A stretch of DNA of 64,000 nt from Flavobacterium ovatum (GTDB lineage: Bacteria; Bacteroidota; Bacteroidia; Flavobacteriales; Flavobacteriaceae): positions 1 to 64,000 of the forward strand of contig NZ_CP160035.1 of assembly GCF_040703125.1 (NCBI RefSeq). Reading direction: 5' to 3'. The notes under the pieces were generated by a model. The model saw only the letters and a program-made list of their open reading frames with translations, did no database searches and was not told where the DNA came from. Of this stretch, positions 8,588 to 17,312 are shown piece after piece. Positions within the stretch are counted from its first letter, which is position 1, and each line of letters opens with the position of its first letter. Made by a program: the position numbers and the translations under genes.

Positions 8588-8800
8588 AATAAGTTAATTT
8601 ACATTAATTTGTACCGTAAATTTAACACTAAAAGTATTTACTAAATAAAAGTTTAACGCTCTTTAACGCAGCTTAACTTTTCATTAATATTATTGATCAT
8701 ATATTCAATTTATTTCCATTGCATTGAAGTGTTTTTATATTACATCGGTATTATCCCAGAACTCTTTGGATTAAAACATAAATACATTTGGTATAATTTG

Positions 8801-8808
8801 TACTTTTG
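8801..8808 (+). promoter_or_regulatory. -7 element of the dapF operon
   Basis: TACTTTTG matches TAnnTTTG. Transcription would begin at about 8812-8816, downstream of the in-frame TTG at 8811. This argues for the ATG at 8829 (or 8817) as the dapF start. No clear -33 element was found. Confidence 0.45.
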
Positions 8809-8828
8809 TATTGAAAATGAATAAAAAA

Positions 8829-9611
8829 ATGCAAGTAGAATTTTATAAATATCAAGGAACAGGAAACGATTTTGTAATGATTGATAATCGTACGGAAACT
8901 TTCCCAAAAGAAAACACCCAACTTATTGCTCATTTATGCGATAGACGCTTTGGAATTGGTGGCGACGGACTCATTTTATTAGAAAACGACCCTGTAACTG
9001 ATTTTAAAATGGTGTATTACAACTCAGACGGAAACCAGAGTACCATGTGCGGTAATGGTGGTAGATGTTTAGTGGCTTTCGCAAAAAAAATGAAGGTTAT
9101 TGATAACACTGCAACTTTTAACGCTATTGACGGTTTACACCATGCGAGCGTAAGTCCTGAAGGAATCGTTTCTTTACAGATGATTGACGTAAACCAAATC
9201 AACAATACTCCTGATTATTCCTTTTTGAATACGGGTTCTCCACATCATGTGCAATTGGTAGACGACTTAAAAAATTATAATGTAAAAGAAAATGGAGCGG
9301 CTTTGCGGTACGGTTCTTTATATGGTCAAGAAGGTAGCAACATCAACTTTGTTACAAAAATAGATAACACAACTTTTTCATTACGAACGTATGAAAGAGG
9401 TGTAGAAGATGAAACTTTGGCTTGTGGTACTGGAGCAACTGCTGTAGCAATAGCGATGAACGCCACGGGACAAACAAATGCTACGGCCATCAACATCAAT
9501 GTGGAAGGTGGAAAACTAGCAGTTTCTTTTGACAAAAAAGACAATCTATATACTAATGTATTTTTAATTGGGCCTGCCAAATTTGTTTTTGGTGGTACTG
9601 TGACGATCTAA
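8829..9611 (+). CDS. dapF: Diaminopimelate epimerase DapF
   Basis: Converts LL- to meso-diaminopimelate, the precursor of lysine and of the peptidoglycan cross-link; cytoplasmic and cofactor-independent. The two catalytic cysteines lie in STMCGNGGRC (about residue 73) and ETLACGTGATA (about 200). GTGNDF near the N-terminus is also diagnostic. I start it at ATG 8829 (MQVEFYKYQGTGNDF, about 260 aa) because this matches known DapF N-termini and the -7 element at 8801 makes the upstream TTG unlikely; an ATG at 8817 is possible. It heads an operon with a GNAT gene, mltG and a DUF2279 gene. Confidence 0.95.
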   Translation: MQVEFYKYQGTGNDFVMIDNRTETFPKENTQLIAHLCDRRFGIGGDGLILLENDPVTDFKMVYYNSDGNQSTMCGNGGRCLVAFAKKMKVIDNTATFNAIDGLHHASVSPEGIVSLQMIDVNQINNTPDYSFLNTGSPHHVQLVDDLKNYNVKENGAALRYGSLYGQEGSNINFVTKIDNTTFSLRTYERGVEDETLACGTGATAVAIAMNATGQTNATAININVEGGKLAVSFDKKDNLYTNVFLIGPAKFVFGGTVTI

Positions 9612-9635
9612 AAGTCTGAATCTAAAACCTCCCAA

Positions 9636-10181
9636 ATGATCACCTTAAAAGGAAAAAACATTTACCTACGTGCTCTAGAACCAAATGATTTGGAGTTTGT
9701 TTATGCGATGGAAAATGACGAAAGTATTTGGGAAGTGAGCAGCACTCAAACACCATACAGTCGTTTTTTAATTCGGCAATACTTAGAAAACGCACAACAA
9801 GATATATATGAAGCCAAACAATTGCGTTTAGCTATTTGTCAGGATGAAGATTTCCCCGCTATTGGATTAATTGACCTTTTTGATTTTGACCCAAAAAACA
9901 ACAAAGCAGGTATTGGAATTGTCCTTCAAGGAGTTAGCCATCGGAAAAAAAACATTGGTTCGGAAGCATTAGCCCTTTTAATAAACTATTCTTTTCATCA
10001 CCTTAATTTGCATCAATTGTATGCAAATATTAGTGAAGAAAACGAACCAAGTAAAGCTCTTTTTACTAAATTTGGCTTTGAATGTATTGGAATTAAAAAA
10101 GACTGGAATCTTATAAATGGAGTTTATAAAGACGAAGGAATGTATCAATTAATAAACTCGGACGCCAGCGAACTGACGTAG
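9636..10181 (+). CDS. GNAT family N-acetyltransferase (RimJ/RimL/SpeG-like)
   Basis: 181-aa acetyl-CoA-dependent acetyltransferase. It begins in the usual RimL style (LKGKNIYLRALEPNDLEFVYAMENDES). The acetyl-CoA loop appears as SHRKKNIGSEAL (about residues 103-114), and the C-terminal NEPSKALFTKFGFE is the standard motif B region. The acceptor (protein N-terminus, polyamine or amino sugar) cannot be deduced. It sits 24 bases after dapF and 18 before mltG, so it is probably part of the same transcript. Such a GNAT gene between dapF and mltG is, to my recollection, common in Flavobacterium. Confidence 0.88.
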   Translation: MITLKGKNIYLRALEPNDLEFVYAMENDESIWEVSSTQTPYSRFLIRQYLENAQQDIYEAKQLRLAICQDEDFPAIGLIDLFDFDPKNNKAGIGIVLQGVSHRKKNIGSEALALLINYSFHHLNLHQLYANISEENEPSKALFTKFGFECIGIKKDWNLINGVYKDEGMYQLINSDASELT

Positions 10182-10199
10182 CAATTTAAATCTCAAATT

Positions 10200-11240
10200 T
10201 TGAACCTAAAGAAAATCATTTCGATCTCCGCTATTGTTATTATCTCAGGATTAATCATATATGGCTTTATTTTAGTACGACAAATTTTTGCAGAAAACAC
10301 CAAGTTCTCCGAAAATGAAGTTTACATTCATATTCCTACTAATGCCAATTACAAAACTGCAAAAGCAATCATAGCAACCTATGTTGAAAATATGGATCAT
10401 TTTGAAATGGTCGCAAACAAACGCAACTATCCAGCGAATGTAAAAGCAGGACGTTTTTTGTTTACCAAAGGAATGAATAGTTACGAATTAGTTAAAACAT
10501 TATTCCTGAATGTCCCCGTAAAATTAGCATTCAACAATCAAGAGAGATTAGAGAATTTTGCTGGAAGAGTAAGCTCTCAAATAGAAGCTGATAGTATCTC
10601 GTTACTTAAAACGATTAAAGATTCAGTATTTATGAAAGAAAATGGCTTTAATGAAGAAACCGTTTTTGCGATGTTTATTCCAAACACTTATGAATTCTAC
10701 TGGAATACCTCAGCGGTAAAGTTTAGAGACAAGATGATAAAGGAATATCGTAAATTTTGGACGGATGAACGTATTGCCAAAGCCAAACAACAAGGCCTTA
10801 CTCCTGTTGAAGCCACTATCTTAGCCTCTATCGTACATAAAGAATCTGTTAAGAAAGATGAACGTCCTCGTATTGCAGGTGTTTACTTAAACCGATTAAA
10901 ACTGGGAATGCCACTACAAGCAGATCCAACGGTCATATATGCTATTAAAAAGAATTCAAATGATTTCGACCAAGTAATCAAAAGAGTATTCTACAATGAT
11001 CTTAGGATGAGCTCTCCTTATAACACTTATGTAAACGTTGGGCTTCCTCCAGGACCAATTGCTATGCCAGACATTACAGCCATGGAAGCGGTACTAAACC
11101 CTGAAAAGCATGATTATATCTTTTTCTGCGCTAGTGTCGAACGTTTTGGATACCATGAGTTTGCTGCTACTTTATCTGAGCATAATCAAAATGCAAAGAA
11201 ATATTCCAATTGGATTAACAGTCAAGGCGTAAAAAGATAG
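10200..11240 (+). CDS. mltG: Endolytic murein transglycosylase MltG
   Basis: 346-aa inner-membrane lytic transglycosylase (YceG family) that cuts nascent glycan strands and helps set glycan length. One N-terminal membrane segment is at about residues 5-27. The catalytic Glu is E215 in LASIVHKESVKKDE, followed by the conserved GVYLNRLKLGMPLQADPTVIYA and YNTYVNVGLPPGPI segments. The start is a TTG; no in-frame ATG lies close enough to include the membrane segment. Its place after dapF supports the wall role. The next gene begins 2 bases after the stop. Confidence 0.95.
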   Translation: MNLKKIISISAIVIISGLIIYGFILVRQIFAENTKFSENEVYIHIPTNANYKTAKAIIATYVENMDHFEMVANKRNYPANVKAGRFLFTKGMNSYELVKTLFLNVPVKLAFNNQERLENFAGRVSSQIEADSISLLKTIKDSVFMKENGFNEETVFAMFIPNTYEFYWNTSAVKFRDKMIKEYRKFWTDERIAKAKQQGLTPVEATILASIVHKESVKKDERPRIAGVYLNRLKLGMPLQADPTVIYAIKKNSNDFDQVIKRVFYNDLRMSSPYNTYVNVGLPPGPIAMPDITAMEAVLNPEKHDYIFFCASVERFGYHEFAATLSEHNQNAKKYSNWINSQGVKR

Positions 11241-11242
11241 TT

Positions 11243-12163
11243 TTGAACTGTAAACAAAAACACTTCTGTTTTGTGTTTATAGGAATCATAGCTTTCTCTT
11301 CTTATTCACAAAACAGAATTTCAACTTTTCTAAAACCTGCGGATAGCCTCAATATTAAGCGCAAAAATGCGGTCATACTTACAGAAGCTTTGGCGGTAAC
11401 AACAGCTCTAATAGGTTTGAATCAATTGTGGTATGCCGATTATCCTCGTTCAAAATTCCATTTTATAAACGACAATCAGGAATGGTTGCAAATGGATAAA
11501 CTCGGCCACAGCTACACTTCCTACCAAATGGGACGAATGGGAGCCGAATTACTAGACTGGAGCGGTGCCACCAAAAAAGAGCAACTGATTTATGGAGCAG
11601 GATTGGGTTTTACCTTTTTGACTGCTGTCGAAGTATTGGACGGTTTTTCTAGCGAATGGGGCGCGTCCATGGGAGATGTAATAGCCAATGCCTCCGGAAC
11701 AGCTTTGTATGTTTCGCAAGAACTATTATGGAAAGAGCAACGTATCATTCCTAAATTTTCCTTTCAAAAAAGTGTTTATGCACAACAGCGTTCTAATGTT
11801 TTAGGAAGTACTTTTACAGAACAATTACTAAAAGACTACAATGGCCAAACTTATTGGTTATCAATCAATTTACATTCTTTTGCCAAAAACACCAAAATAC
11901 CTAAGTGGTTTAACCTAGCTTTTGGACTTGGAGCAGACGGAATGATTACTGGAAACAAAGAAACACCTTACATATTAAGCGACGTAAATAGCATCCAAAA
12001 AAGACAATTTTACCTCAGCTTAGACGTTGACCTAACGAAAATAGACACAAAATCGCACTTTTTAAAAACTTTTTTCTCCGTTTTTAACAGCATAAAAATC
12101 CCCGCACCTACAATAGAATTAACAGCTAACGAGTCAGTTAGGGTCCATCTCCTCCACTTTTAA
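11243..12163 (+). CDS. DUF2279 family exported protein
   Basis: 306 aa, function unknown. It begins with an N-terminal signal sequence (CFVFIGIIAFSSYSQ, cleavage near residue 24). The DUF2279/YfiM-like core holds the signatures MDKLGHSYTSYQMGR (about 84-98) and FLDGFS-like VLDGFSSEWGASMGDVIANASG (about 130-152), with several hydrophobic helices, suggesting association with the envelope. A TTG start, as for mltG, comes 2 bases after the mltG stop, so translation is probably coupled. I know no established function for this family. Confidence 0.82.
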   Translation: MNCKQKHFCFVFIGIIAFSSYSQNRISTFLKPADSLNIKRKNAVILTEALAVTTALIGLNQLWYADYPRSKFHFINDNQEWLQMDKLGHSYTSYQMGRMGAELLDWSGATKKEQLIYGAGLGFTFLTAVEVLDGFSSEWGASMGDVIANASGTALYVSQELLWKEQRIIPKFSFQKSVYAQQRSNVLGSTFTEQLLKDYNGQTYWLSINLHSFAKNTKIPKWFNLAFGLGADGMITGNKETPYILSDVNSIQKRQFYLSLDVDLTKIDTKSHFLKTFFSVFNSIKIPAPTIELTANESVRVHLLHF

Positions 12164-12182
12164 CTAAGTTTAACAGCTTGAT

Positions 12183-12213
12183 TTTCAGTTTTATAAAAAA
12201 AGTTGTATATTTG
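12183..12213 (+). promoter_or_regulatory. Promoter of the lysozyme-like gene
   Basis: TTTC (12183-12186), 19 bases, then TATATTTG (12206-12213): a perfect -7 element with a one-mismatch -33. The 5' leader would be about 40 bases. Confidence 0.65.
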
Positions 12214-12261
12214 CACCGTAGAAATTTCAGATGGTGACAGCGTTCTGAAGAAAAACAATTT

Positions 12262-12903
12262 ATGAGAAAGAAATGGTATTTTTATACAAGTTTAGCGATT
12301 ATTGTAGCTTTTTTAAGCGCAGGTTTTAAACCTCTTAAAATTGATTCTAATCATTGGTTTCTAATAAAAAATCCAGACGGATCTCAGTACTTATATCCGT
12401 CACAAGAACAAGAAGATTACACCAATTTGAACATTCCTTTTACAGGGAATTTATTTATCGGTTTCAAGGAAGCAATCGGTTTCAAAGAATCTCAAGGTAA
12501 ATACAAAAAAATTAATACGTTAGGTTATTTAGGTAAATACCAATTTGGTGTTGAAACCTTAAAAACAATCGGAATTAAGAACAGCCCTCAATTTTTAAGT
12601 AGCCCAAAAATGCAAGAAAAGGCATTTGTGGCGCTTTTAGCAAAAAACAAATGGCTTTTACGTGATATTATTGAAAAATATGAAGGCAAAGTAGTTGCTG
12701 GAATTCAGGTAACAGAATCAGGAATACTTGCTGCGGCCCATTTAGGTGGTGCTGGGTCAGTTAAAAAATTCTTTAGAAGTAATGGTACTCGATACCTTAG
12801 AGATGCTTATGGAACTTCTGTTAGAAGTTACATGAAAGCTTTTGGAGGTTATGACACTTCTTTTATTGTTGCCGATAACAATGCAGTTGTTAGTTTGAAC
12901 TAG
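12262..12903 (+). CDS. Exported lysozyme/transglycosylase-like protein
   Basis: 213 aa, with an N-terminal membrane or signal segment (FYTSLAIIVAFLSAGF, about 7-22). The central part (about 70-150) looks like a lysozyme-type fold: FKESQGKYKKINTLGYLGKYQFG supplies a candidate catalytic Glu (E76 or nearby) followed by the G-Y-x-G-x-Y-Q-F pattern seen in phage-tail and lytic transglycosylase lysozymes. Homologues in flavobacteria are often labelled peptidoglycan-binding, which I recall rather than can verify. It has its own promoter and a terminator on both sides, so it is monocistronic, but it adjoins the dapF-mltG wall operon. Confidence 0.65.
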   Translation: MRKKWYFYTSLAIIVAFLSAGFKPLKIDSNHWFLIKNPDGSQYLYPSQEQEDYTNLNIPFTGNLFIGFKEAIGFKESQGKYKKINTLGYLGKYQFGVETLKTIGIKNSPQFLSSPKMQEKAFVALLAKNKWLLRDIIEKYEGKVVAGIQVTESGILAAAHLGGAGSVKKFFRSNGTRYLRDAYGTSVRSYMKAFGGYDTSFIVADNNAVVSLN

Positions 12904-12924
12904 ACTTACAGACTACAAAATATA

Positions 12925-12967
12925 AAAAATGCGATGTATCCTTAAAGGAAACATCGCATTTTTTTTC
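12925..12967. terminator. Bidirectional terminator between convergent genes
   Basis: AATGCGATGT (12928-12937) pairs with ACATCGCATT (12951-12960); an A-run precedes and a T-run follows. It serves the lysozyme-like gene (+) and the mutase large-subunit gene (-). Confidence 0.92.
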
Positions 12968-12983
12968 ATCCTACTAATACATA

Positions 12984-15116
12984 TTATTTCTCTTGTAGTA
13001 AAGATTCTAATATTACAATCGCAGTTTCACCAATCGCAGTTCCTGGACCAAAAACTGCAAAAACGCCAGCTTCAATCAAAAATTCATAATCTTGAGGAGG
13101 TACTACTCCACCAACAACGACTTGAATTTCGCTTTTAGCTTTTTCTCCAAGAGCATTTATTACTTGTGGTACTAATGTCTTATGACCTGCAGTCATCGAT
13201 GACATTCCCAAAACATGTACTTCATGTGCTATCGCTTGTTGCGCAACTTCAAGGGGAGTTTGAAAAAGCGGACTAATAAAAACCTCAAAACCCAAATCAG
13301 CATAAGCGCTTGCTACTACTTTTGCACCACGATCATGACCATCTTGCCCCATTTTGGCAATCATAATTCTAGGAGCTACACCTTTGGTTTCTGTAAATTT
13401 CTGCACTAATTTTTTTGCTTTTTCAAAAGCTGGATTATCTTGAATATTCTGTGCGTAAACGCCCGTTATCGATTTTACTTTGGCTACATAACGACCATAT
13501 ACTTTTTCAAGAGCCAAACTAATTTCACCCAAAGTTGCTCTATTTCTAGCTGCTTCAATACTTAATTCCAAAAGATTGCCTTGCTGACTTTGCGCACAAC
13601 GAGTAATCTTACCTAAAGATTCTTGTACTAGAACAACATTTCTAGTTGCTTTCAAGACTTCTAGTTGCTCCAACTGCTGACACAAGACTTTATGATTGTC
13701 TATATCACGAATTAATAACCTTTCTTCTTTTTCTAAACGGTATTTATTGACTCCTATAATGGTTTCTTGATTGTTATCAATCTTTGCTTGTTTTCGTGCA
13801 GAAGCTTCTTCGATACGTAGTTTCGGAATACCAGTTTCGATTGCTTTTGTCATTCCACCCAACATTTCTACCTCTTCAATCAATTTCCAAGCTTTTTGGG
13901 CGAGTTCATTGGTCAAACTTTCTACGTAGTAACTTCCACCCCAGGGATCAACCGTTTTTGTGATTTTGGTTTCTTCTCTCAAGTACAATTGCGTATTTCT
14001 AGCTATTCGAGCCGAAAAATTGGTTGGTAAAGCAATCGCTTCGTCTAAGGCATTGGTATGTAAAGATTGAGTTCCTCCAAAAATAGCTGCTGCTGCTTCG
14101 ATACAAGTTCTTGCCACATTATTAAAAGGATCTTGCTCTGTTAAACTCCATCCGCTCGTTTGGCAATGCGTGCGCAACACCATCGACTTTGGATTTTGAG
14201 GTTCAAATTGTTTAACCAACTTAGCCCACAACATACGAGCGGCACGTAATTTAGCAACTTCCATAAAATGATTCATTCCAATTGCCCAGAAAAAGGACAA
14301 ATTGGGTGCAAAATCATCAATTTTCATTCCGGTTGCCAATCCTGTTCGAATATACTCCAATCCATCAGCTAATGTATAGGCTAGCTCAATATCAGCCGTC
14401 GCTCCGGCTTCTTGCATGTGATAGCCCGAAATGGAAATAGAATGAAACTTCGGCATTTTGTTATGCGTATATTGAAAAATATCGGATACAATTTTCATCG
14501 AAGCTTTTGGTGGGTAGATATAGGTATTGCGCACCATAAACTCCTTCAAAATATCATTTTGGATTGTTCCTAATAATTGTTCAGGACTAATTCCTTGTTC
14601 TTCGGCGGCAACTATATAAAAAGCCATAATGGGTAAAACAGCACCATTCATAGTCATAGAAACTGATATTTCATCCAAAGGAATTCCATCGAACAATCGT
14701 TTCATATCATCAACTGAGTCGATGGCTACTCCTGCTTTGCCAACATCTCCTGTTACTCGTTCATGATCGGAATCATAACCTCTGTGAGTAGGTAGATCAA
14801 AGGCTATTGATAATCCTTTTTGACCAGCTGCTAGATTTTTTTTATAGAATTCATTGCTTTCTTCGGCTGTAGAAAAACCAGCATATTGTCGAATGGTCCA
14901 AGGTTTGGATACATACATGGTAGAATAAGGCCCACGCAAATAAGGCGGAAAACCGGCTCCAAAATCTAAATGCTCCAAATTAGCGACATCATTTTCTGAG
15001 TAACTGGCAGCAATAGCAATTCCTTCCGAAGTCACAAAAGGAGCCTTCGAATATGCTACTTCAACTTTTAAGGTTGAATCACTAAGTGTAATATGTTGAA
15101 TGTCTTTTCTTCTCAT
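12984..15116 (-). CDS. scpA: Methylmalonyl-CoA mutase large subunit
   Basis: 710-aa catalytic subunit of adenosylcobalamin-dependent methylmalonyl-CoA mutase, interconverting methylmalonyl-CoA and succinyl-CoA. The TIM-barrel substrate domain starts near [13 protein letters not shown] (about residue 72) and includes [12 protein letters not shown] and [16 protein letters not shown]. The C-terminal B12 domain has the base-off motif D592-x-H594-x-x-G (DGHDRG), then GMSSMTAGH and [12 protein letters not shown]. Length is normal. The small-subunit gene lies upstream, but a repeat-bearing gene intervenes. A strong promoter at 15157-15188 gives this gene its own transcript. The family is also called mutB or mcmA. 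Confidence 0.96.
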   Translation of the reverse strand: MRRKDIQHITLSDSTLKVEVAYSKAPFVTSEGIAIAASYSENDVANLEHLDFGAGFPPYLRGPYSTMYVSKPWTIRQYAGFSTAEESNEFYKKNLAAGQKGLSIAFDLPTHRGYDSDHERVTGDVGKAGVAIDSVDDMKRLFDGIPLDEISVSMTMNGAVLPIMAFYIVAAEEQGISPEQLLGTIQNDILKEFMVRNTYIYPPKASMKIVSDIFQYTHNKMPKFHSISISGYHMQEAGATADIELAYTLADGLEYIRTGLATGMKIDDFAPNLSFFWAIGMNHFMEVAKLRAARMLWAKLVKQFEPQNPKSMVLRTHCQTSGWSLTEQDPFNNVARTCIEAAAAIFGGTQSLHTNALDEAIALPTNFSARIARNTQLYLREETKITKTVDPWGGSYYVESLTNELAQKAWKLIEEVEMLGGMTKAIETGIPKLRIEEASARKQAKIDNNQETIIGVNKYRLEKEERLLIRDIDNHKVLCQQLEQLEVLKATRNVVLVQESLGKITRCAQSQQGNLLELSIEAARNRATLGEISLALEKVYGRYVAKVKSITGVYAQNIQDNPAFEKAKKLVQKFTETKGVAPRIMIAKMGQDGHDRGAKVVASAYADLGFEVFISPLFQTPLEVAQQAIAHEVHVLGMSSMTAGHKTLVPQVINALGEKAKSEIQVVVGGVVPPQDYEFLIEAGVFAVFGPGTAIGETAIVILESLLQEK

Positions 15117-15156
15117 ACCAAAAACAGATTAAATCAAAGGTTCACCCCGTCTAATT

Positions 15157-15188
15157 CAAAGGTATTCCTTTTAAAAGTTTAAATCAAA
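15157..15188 (-). promoter_or_regulatory. Promoter of the mutase large-subunit gene
   Basis: On the minus strand: TTTG (15188-15185), 20 bases, TACCTTTG (15164-15157). Both elements match the Bacteroidota consensus exactly. The start codon is 41 bases downstream. Confidence 0.75.
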
Positions 15189-15366
15189 TTCTACTATTTA
15201 ATTTTGTATTTATCCCATTCAAAACCCTTTTACACTCTAAGATTAATATCAATTTGTAGTGATGTCTTATTTTGCATATTCATACATAATAACAAAGTCC
15301 AAGCTTAATTACATCTATATTATTTTAAAAACAGAAATATTAGTACTTGGAGTTTTGTGTTGCTAT

Positions 15367-17007
15367 TTATTGTTTGATATTACTTCTCGATGTGTGTATA
15401 TTTGCCTTTGCTGGTTCTGGATTCCCAATACTATCAGTTGGCGTCCCTGTTGAAATTTGTTGCTTAATATTACTTCTCGATGTGTGTATATTTGCCTTTG
15501 CTGGTTCTGGATTCCCAATACTATCAGTTGGCGTCCCTGTTGAAATTTGTTGCTTAATATTACTTCTCGATGTGTGTATATTTGCCTTTGCTGGTTCTGG
15601 ATTCCCAATACTATCAGTTGGCGTTCCAGTTGAAATTTGTTGCTTAATATTACTTCTCGATGTGTGTATATTTGCCTTTGCTGGTTCTGGATTCCCAATA
15701 CTATCAGTTGGCGTTCCAGTTGAAATTTGTTGCTTAATATTACTTCTCGATGTGTGTATATTTTCCTTTGCTGGTTCTGAATTCCCAATACTATCAGTTG
15801 GCGTCCCTGTTGAAATTTGTTGCTTAATATTACTTCTCGATGTGTGTATATTTACCTTTGCTGGTTCTGGATTCCCAATACTATCAGTTGGCGTTCCAGT
15901 TGAAATTTGTTGCTTAATATTACTTCTCGAAGTGTGTATATTTGCCTTTGCTGGTTCTGGATTCCCAATACTATCAGTTGGCGTTCCAGTTGAAATTTGT
16001 TGCTTAATATTACTTCTCGAAGTGTGTATATTTGCCTTTGCTGGTTCTGGATTGGGATTTAAAACAAATACAAGTCCAACTCCAATATTTATCGCTTTTA
16101 ATGCATCTAGATCTATAGTTGAAGCGGCATAAGTTGCGGACTCTAGTTGTTTTAAATCATAAATTCCTTTTTGTGGTTTTCCATTAGGAATTAAAGTACT
16201 TGTAACTGTTTTTCCTTTTGGTCCAATACTATAACCCGTATTTAACACAACCCCAATTTGCCTTGAAAACATATACATTACGTTCAGGTTAGGCTCAATA
16301 CTAAATCCTTTTAAATTGGTTCTAGGCTGTTCAAATAATGTATATTCACTTATATTATTGTCAGCATCAACATTCTTTTGCACAGCAACAATTGCATTTT
16401 GTGTAAAAGACAAATAACCAATATTAATGCCAGTTGACACTAACAATTTATTATGGATTTTGAATTGTATTTCTGGACCAGTAGAGAAATTTACTTTTTC
16501 AATACCAGTTGATTCTTCCGTTAATCCCACTGAACTTACAGAGAAATTATTGATTTCGAATGAATCTGGGGTTTCAAATTGAAAATTACTATTCGAAAAA
16601 CCATATTGAGCCTTTACATTAAGCGCCAGATTTATATGTTTACCCCTTAGTATTGGCAAAGTAACCGTAGTAGTAAAATCTGAAGTGTTTTGAGAATATA
16701 AATTTTGTTTGTATTCATTATTGATTCTTCCTTGACCAATCACAAATGCAATTTTCACTTTATCATCTAGGTGACTTGCCAAATATTTATTTGATCTATT
16801 TGCAACTAAAATCGGTGTGTTTTCTACTTTACTAAATGGTATTAAATACTTTTCCTTATTACTTATCGATGTTTTAGAAATTGTTTCTTGATAAGCAACG
16901 ACCTTTTCTTGTACACTTGTTTCACTATTATTCTGAGCATAATTCAGATTGGTAATAAACACAACCGATGCAATAACTATTTTTTTTGAGATAAATATAA
17001 TTTTCAT
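15367..17007 (-). CDS. Outer-membrane-type protein with C-terminal 30-residue tandem repeats
   Basis: 546 aa, unknown function. A signal peptide covers residues 1-24 (VIASVVFITNLNYAQ). Residues about 80-310 show alternating hydrophobic and polar strands with aromatic and Gly turns (LALNVKAQYGFSNS, LLVSTGINIGYLSF, IGVVLNTGYSIGPKG, INIGVGLVFVLNP), typical of a Bacteroidota outer-membrane beta-barrel. From about residue 319 to the end the protein is 7.6 near-identical copies of a 30-residue unit starting NPEPAKANIHTSR and ending TGTPTDSIG; the last copy stops at NIKQ. Substitutions between copies are few (A to V, A to E, P to S) and many base changes are silent. It lies between the two mutase subunit genes. 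The repeats may form a hydrophilic tail outside the barrel; that is inference. Confidence 0.75.
   Translation of the reverse strand: MKIIFISKKIVIASVVFITNLNYAQNNSETSVQEKVVAYQETISKTSISNKEKYLIPFSKVENTPILVANRSNKYLASHLDDKVKIAFVIGQGRINNEYKQNLYSQNTSDFTTTVTLPILRGKHINLALNVKAQYGFSNSNFQFETPDSFEINNFSVSSVGLTEESTGIEKVNFSTGPEIQFKIHNKLLVSTGINIGYLSFTQNAIVAVQKNVDADNNISEYTLFEQPRTNLKGFSIEPNLNVMYMFSRQIGVVLNTGYSIGPKGKTVTSTLIPNGKPQKGIYDLKQLESATYAASTIDLDALKAINIGVGLVFVLNPNPEPAKANIHTSRSNIKQQISTGTPTDSIGNPEPAKANIHTSRSNIKQQISTGTPTDSIGNPEPAKVNIHTSRSNIKQQISTGTPTDSIGNSEPAKENIHTSRSNIKQQISTGTPTDSIGNPEPAKANIHTSRSNIKQQISTGTPTDSIGNPEPAKANIHTSRSNIKQQISTGTPTDSIGNPEPAKANIHTSRSNIKQQISTGTPTDSIGNPEPAKANIHTSRSNIKQ
15370..16053. repeat. 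90-bp tandem repeat, 7.6 copies
   Basis: Seven full 90-bp units start at 15421, 15511, 15601, 15691, 15781, 15871 and 15961, plus a 51-bp partial unit at 15370-15420. Units differ at a handful of bases, for example GTCCCTGTTG versus GTTCCAGTTG. The period is a multiple of three, so the reading frame is kept. Copy-number change by slippage or recombination would lengthen or shorten the encoded tail by 30 residues at a time. Confidence 0.97.
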
Positions 17008-17312
17008 GATAGTTCCTTTTATATATCTATATCAATAAAGATTATAATTTGTTACCCGTTGGTAAATTCACTAATCATTATTGAACCAACTGGTTCCTGT
17101 TATGCATTTAAGAAAGTTAACAGATACAAAACAACATTACCTCTTTGTCCACGATTACTTCACCTAACATTTATTTTTAATCAGTGTTCAGTGAACTTCA
17201 TTTGAAGGGGAATCCTTGTGGGGGCTTTGGTTTTTCCTCCATAAGATTGTAACGGAAAGCGGAAAACAATATTCACCAAAAACAAAGAATGTTCTACTTC
17301 TAAAAAAAAGAA
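17008..17312. other. Gene-free spacer between mutase small subunit and repeat gene
   Basis: About 305 bases with no credible gene. It includes short palindromes (AACCAACTGGTTCC around 17092; GTTCAGTGAAC around 17183) and a G/T-rich stretch near 17214-17240. No clear terminator or consensus promoter could be identified, so whether the repeat gene is co-transcribed with the upstream mutase gene is open. Confidence 0.5.

Noticed and set aside
8751..8933. 60-codon minus-strand frame overlapping the dapF start
   Set aside because: It overlaps the dapF promoter and coding start on the opposite strand and has no signal of its own.
15370..16053. CRISPR-like regular repeat pattern
   Set aside because: Units are contiguous 90-bp copies with no unique spacers and no cas genes nearby; they encode protein.
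15347..16132. Long open frame on the + strand (hydrophobic 30-residue repeats) and a second minus-strand frame through the 90-bp repeats
   Set aside because: A 90-bp unit without stops leaves several frames open at once. Only the frame continuous with the signal peptide and barrel (15367-17007, minus) has coding character outside the repeats.
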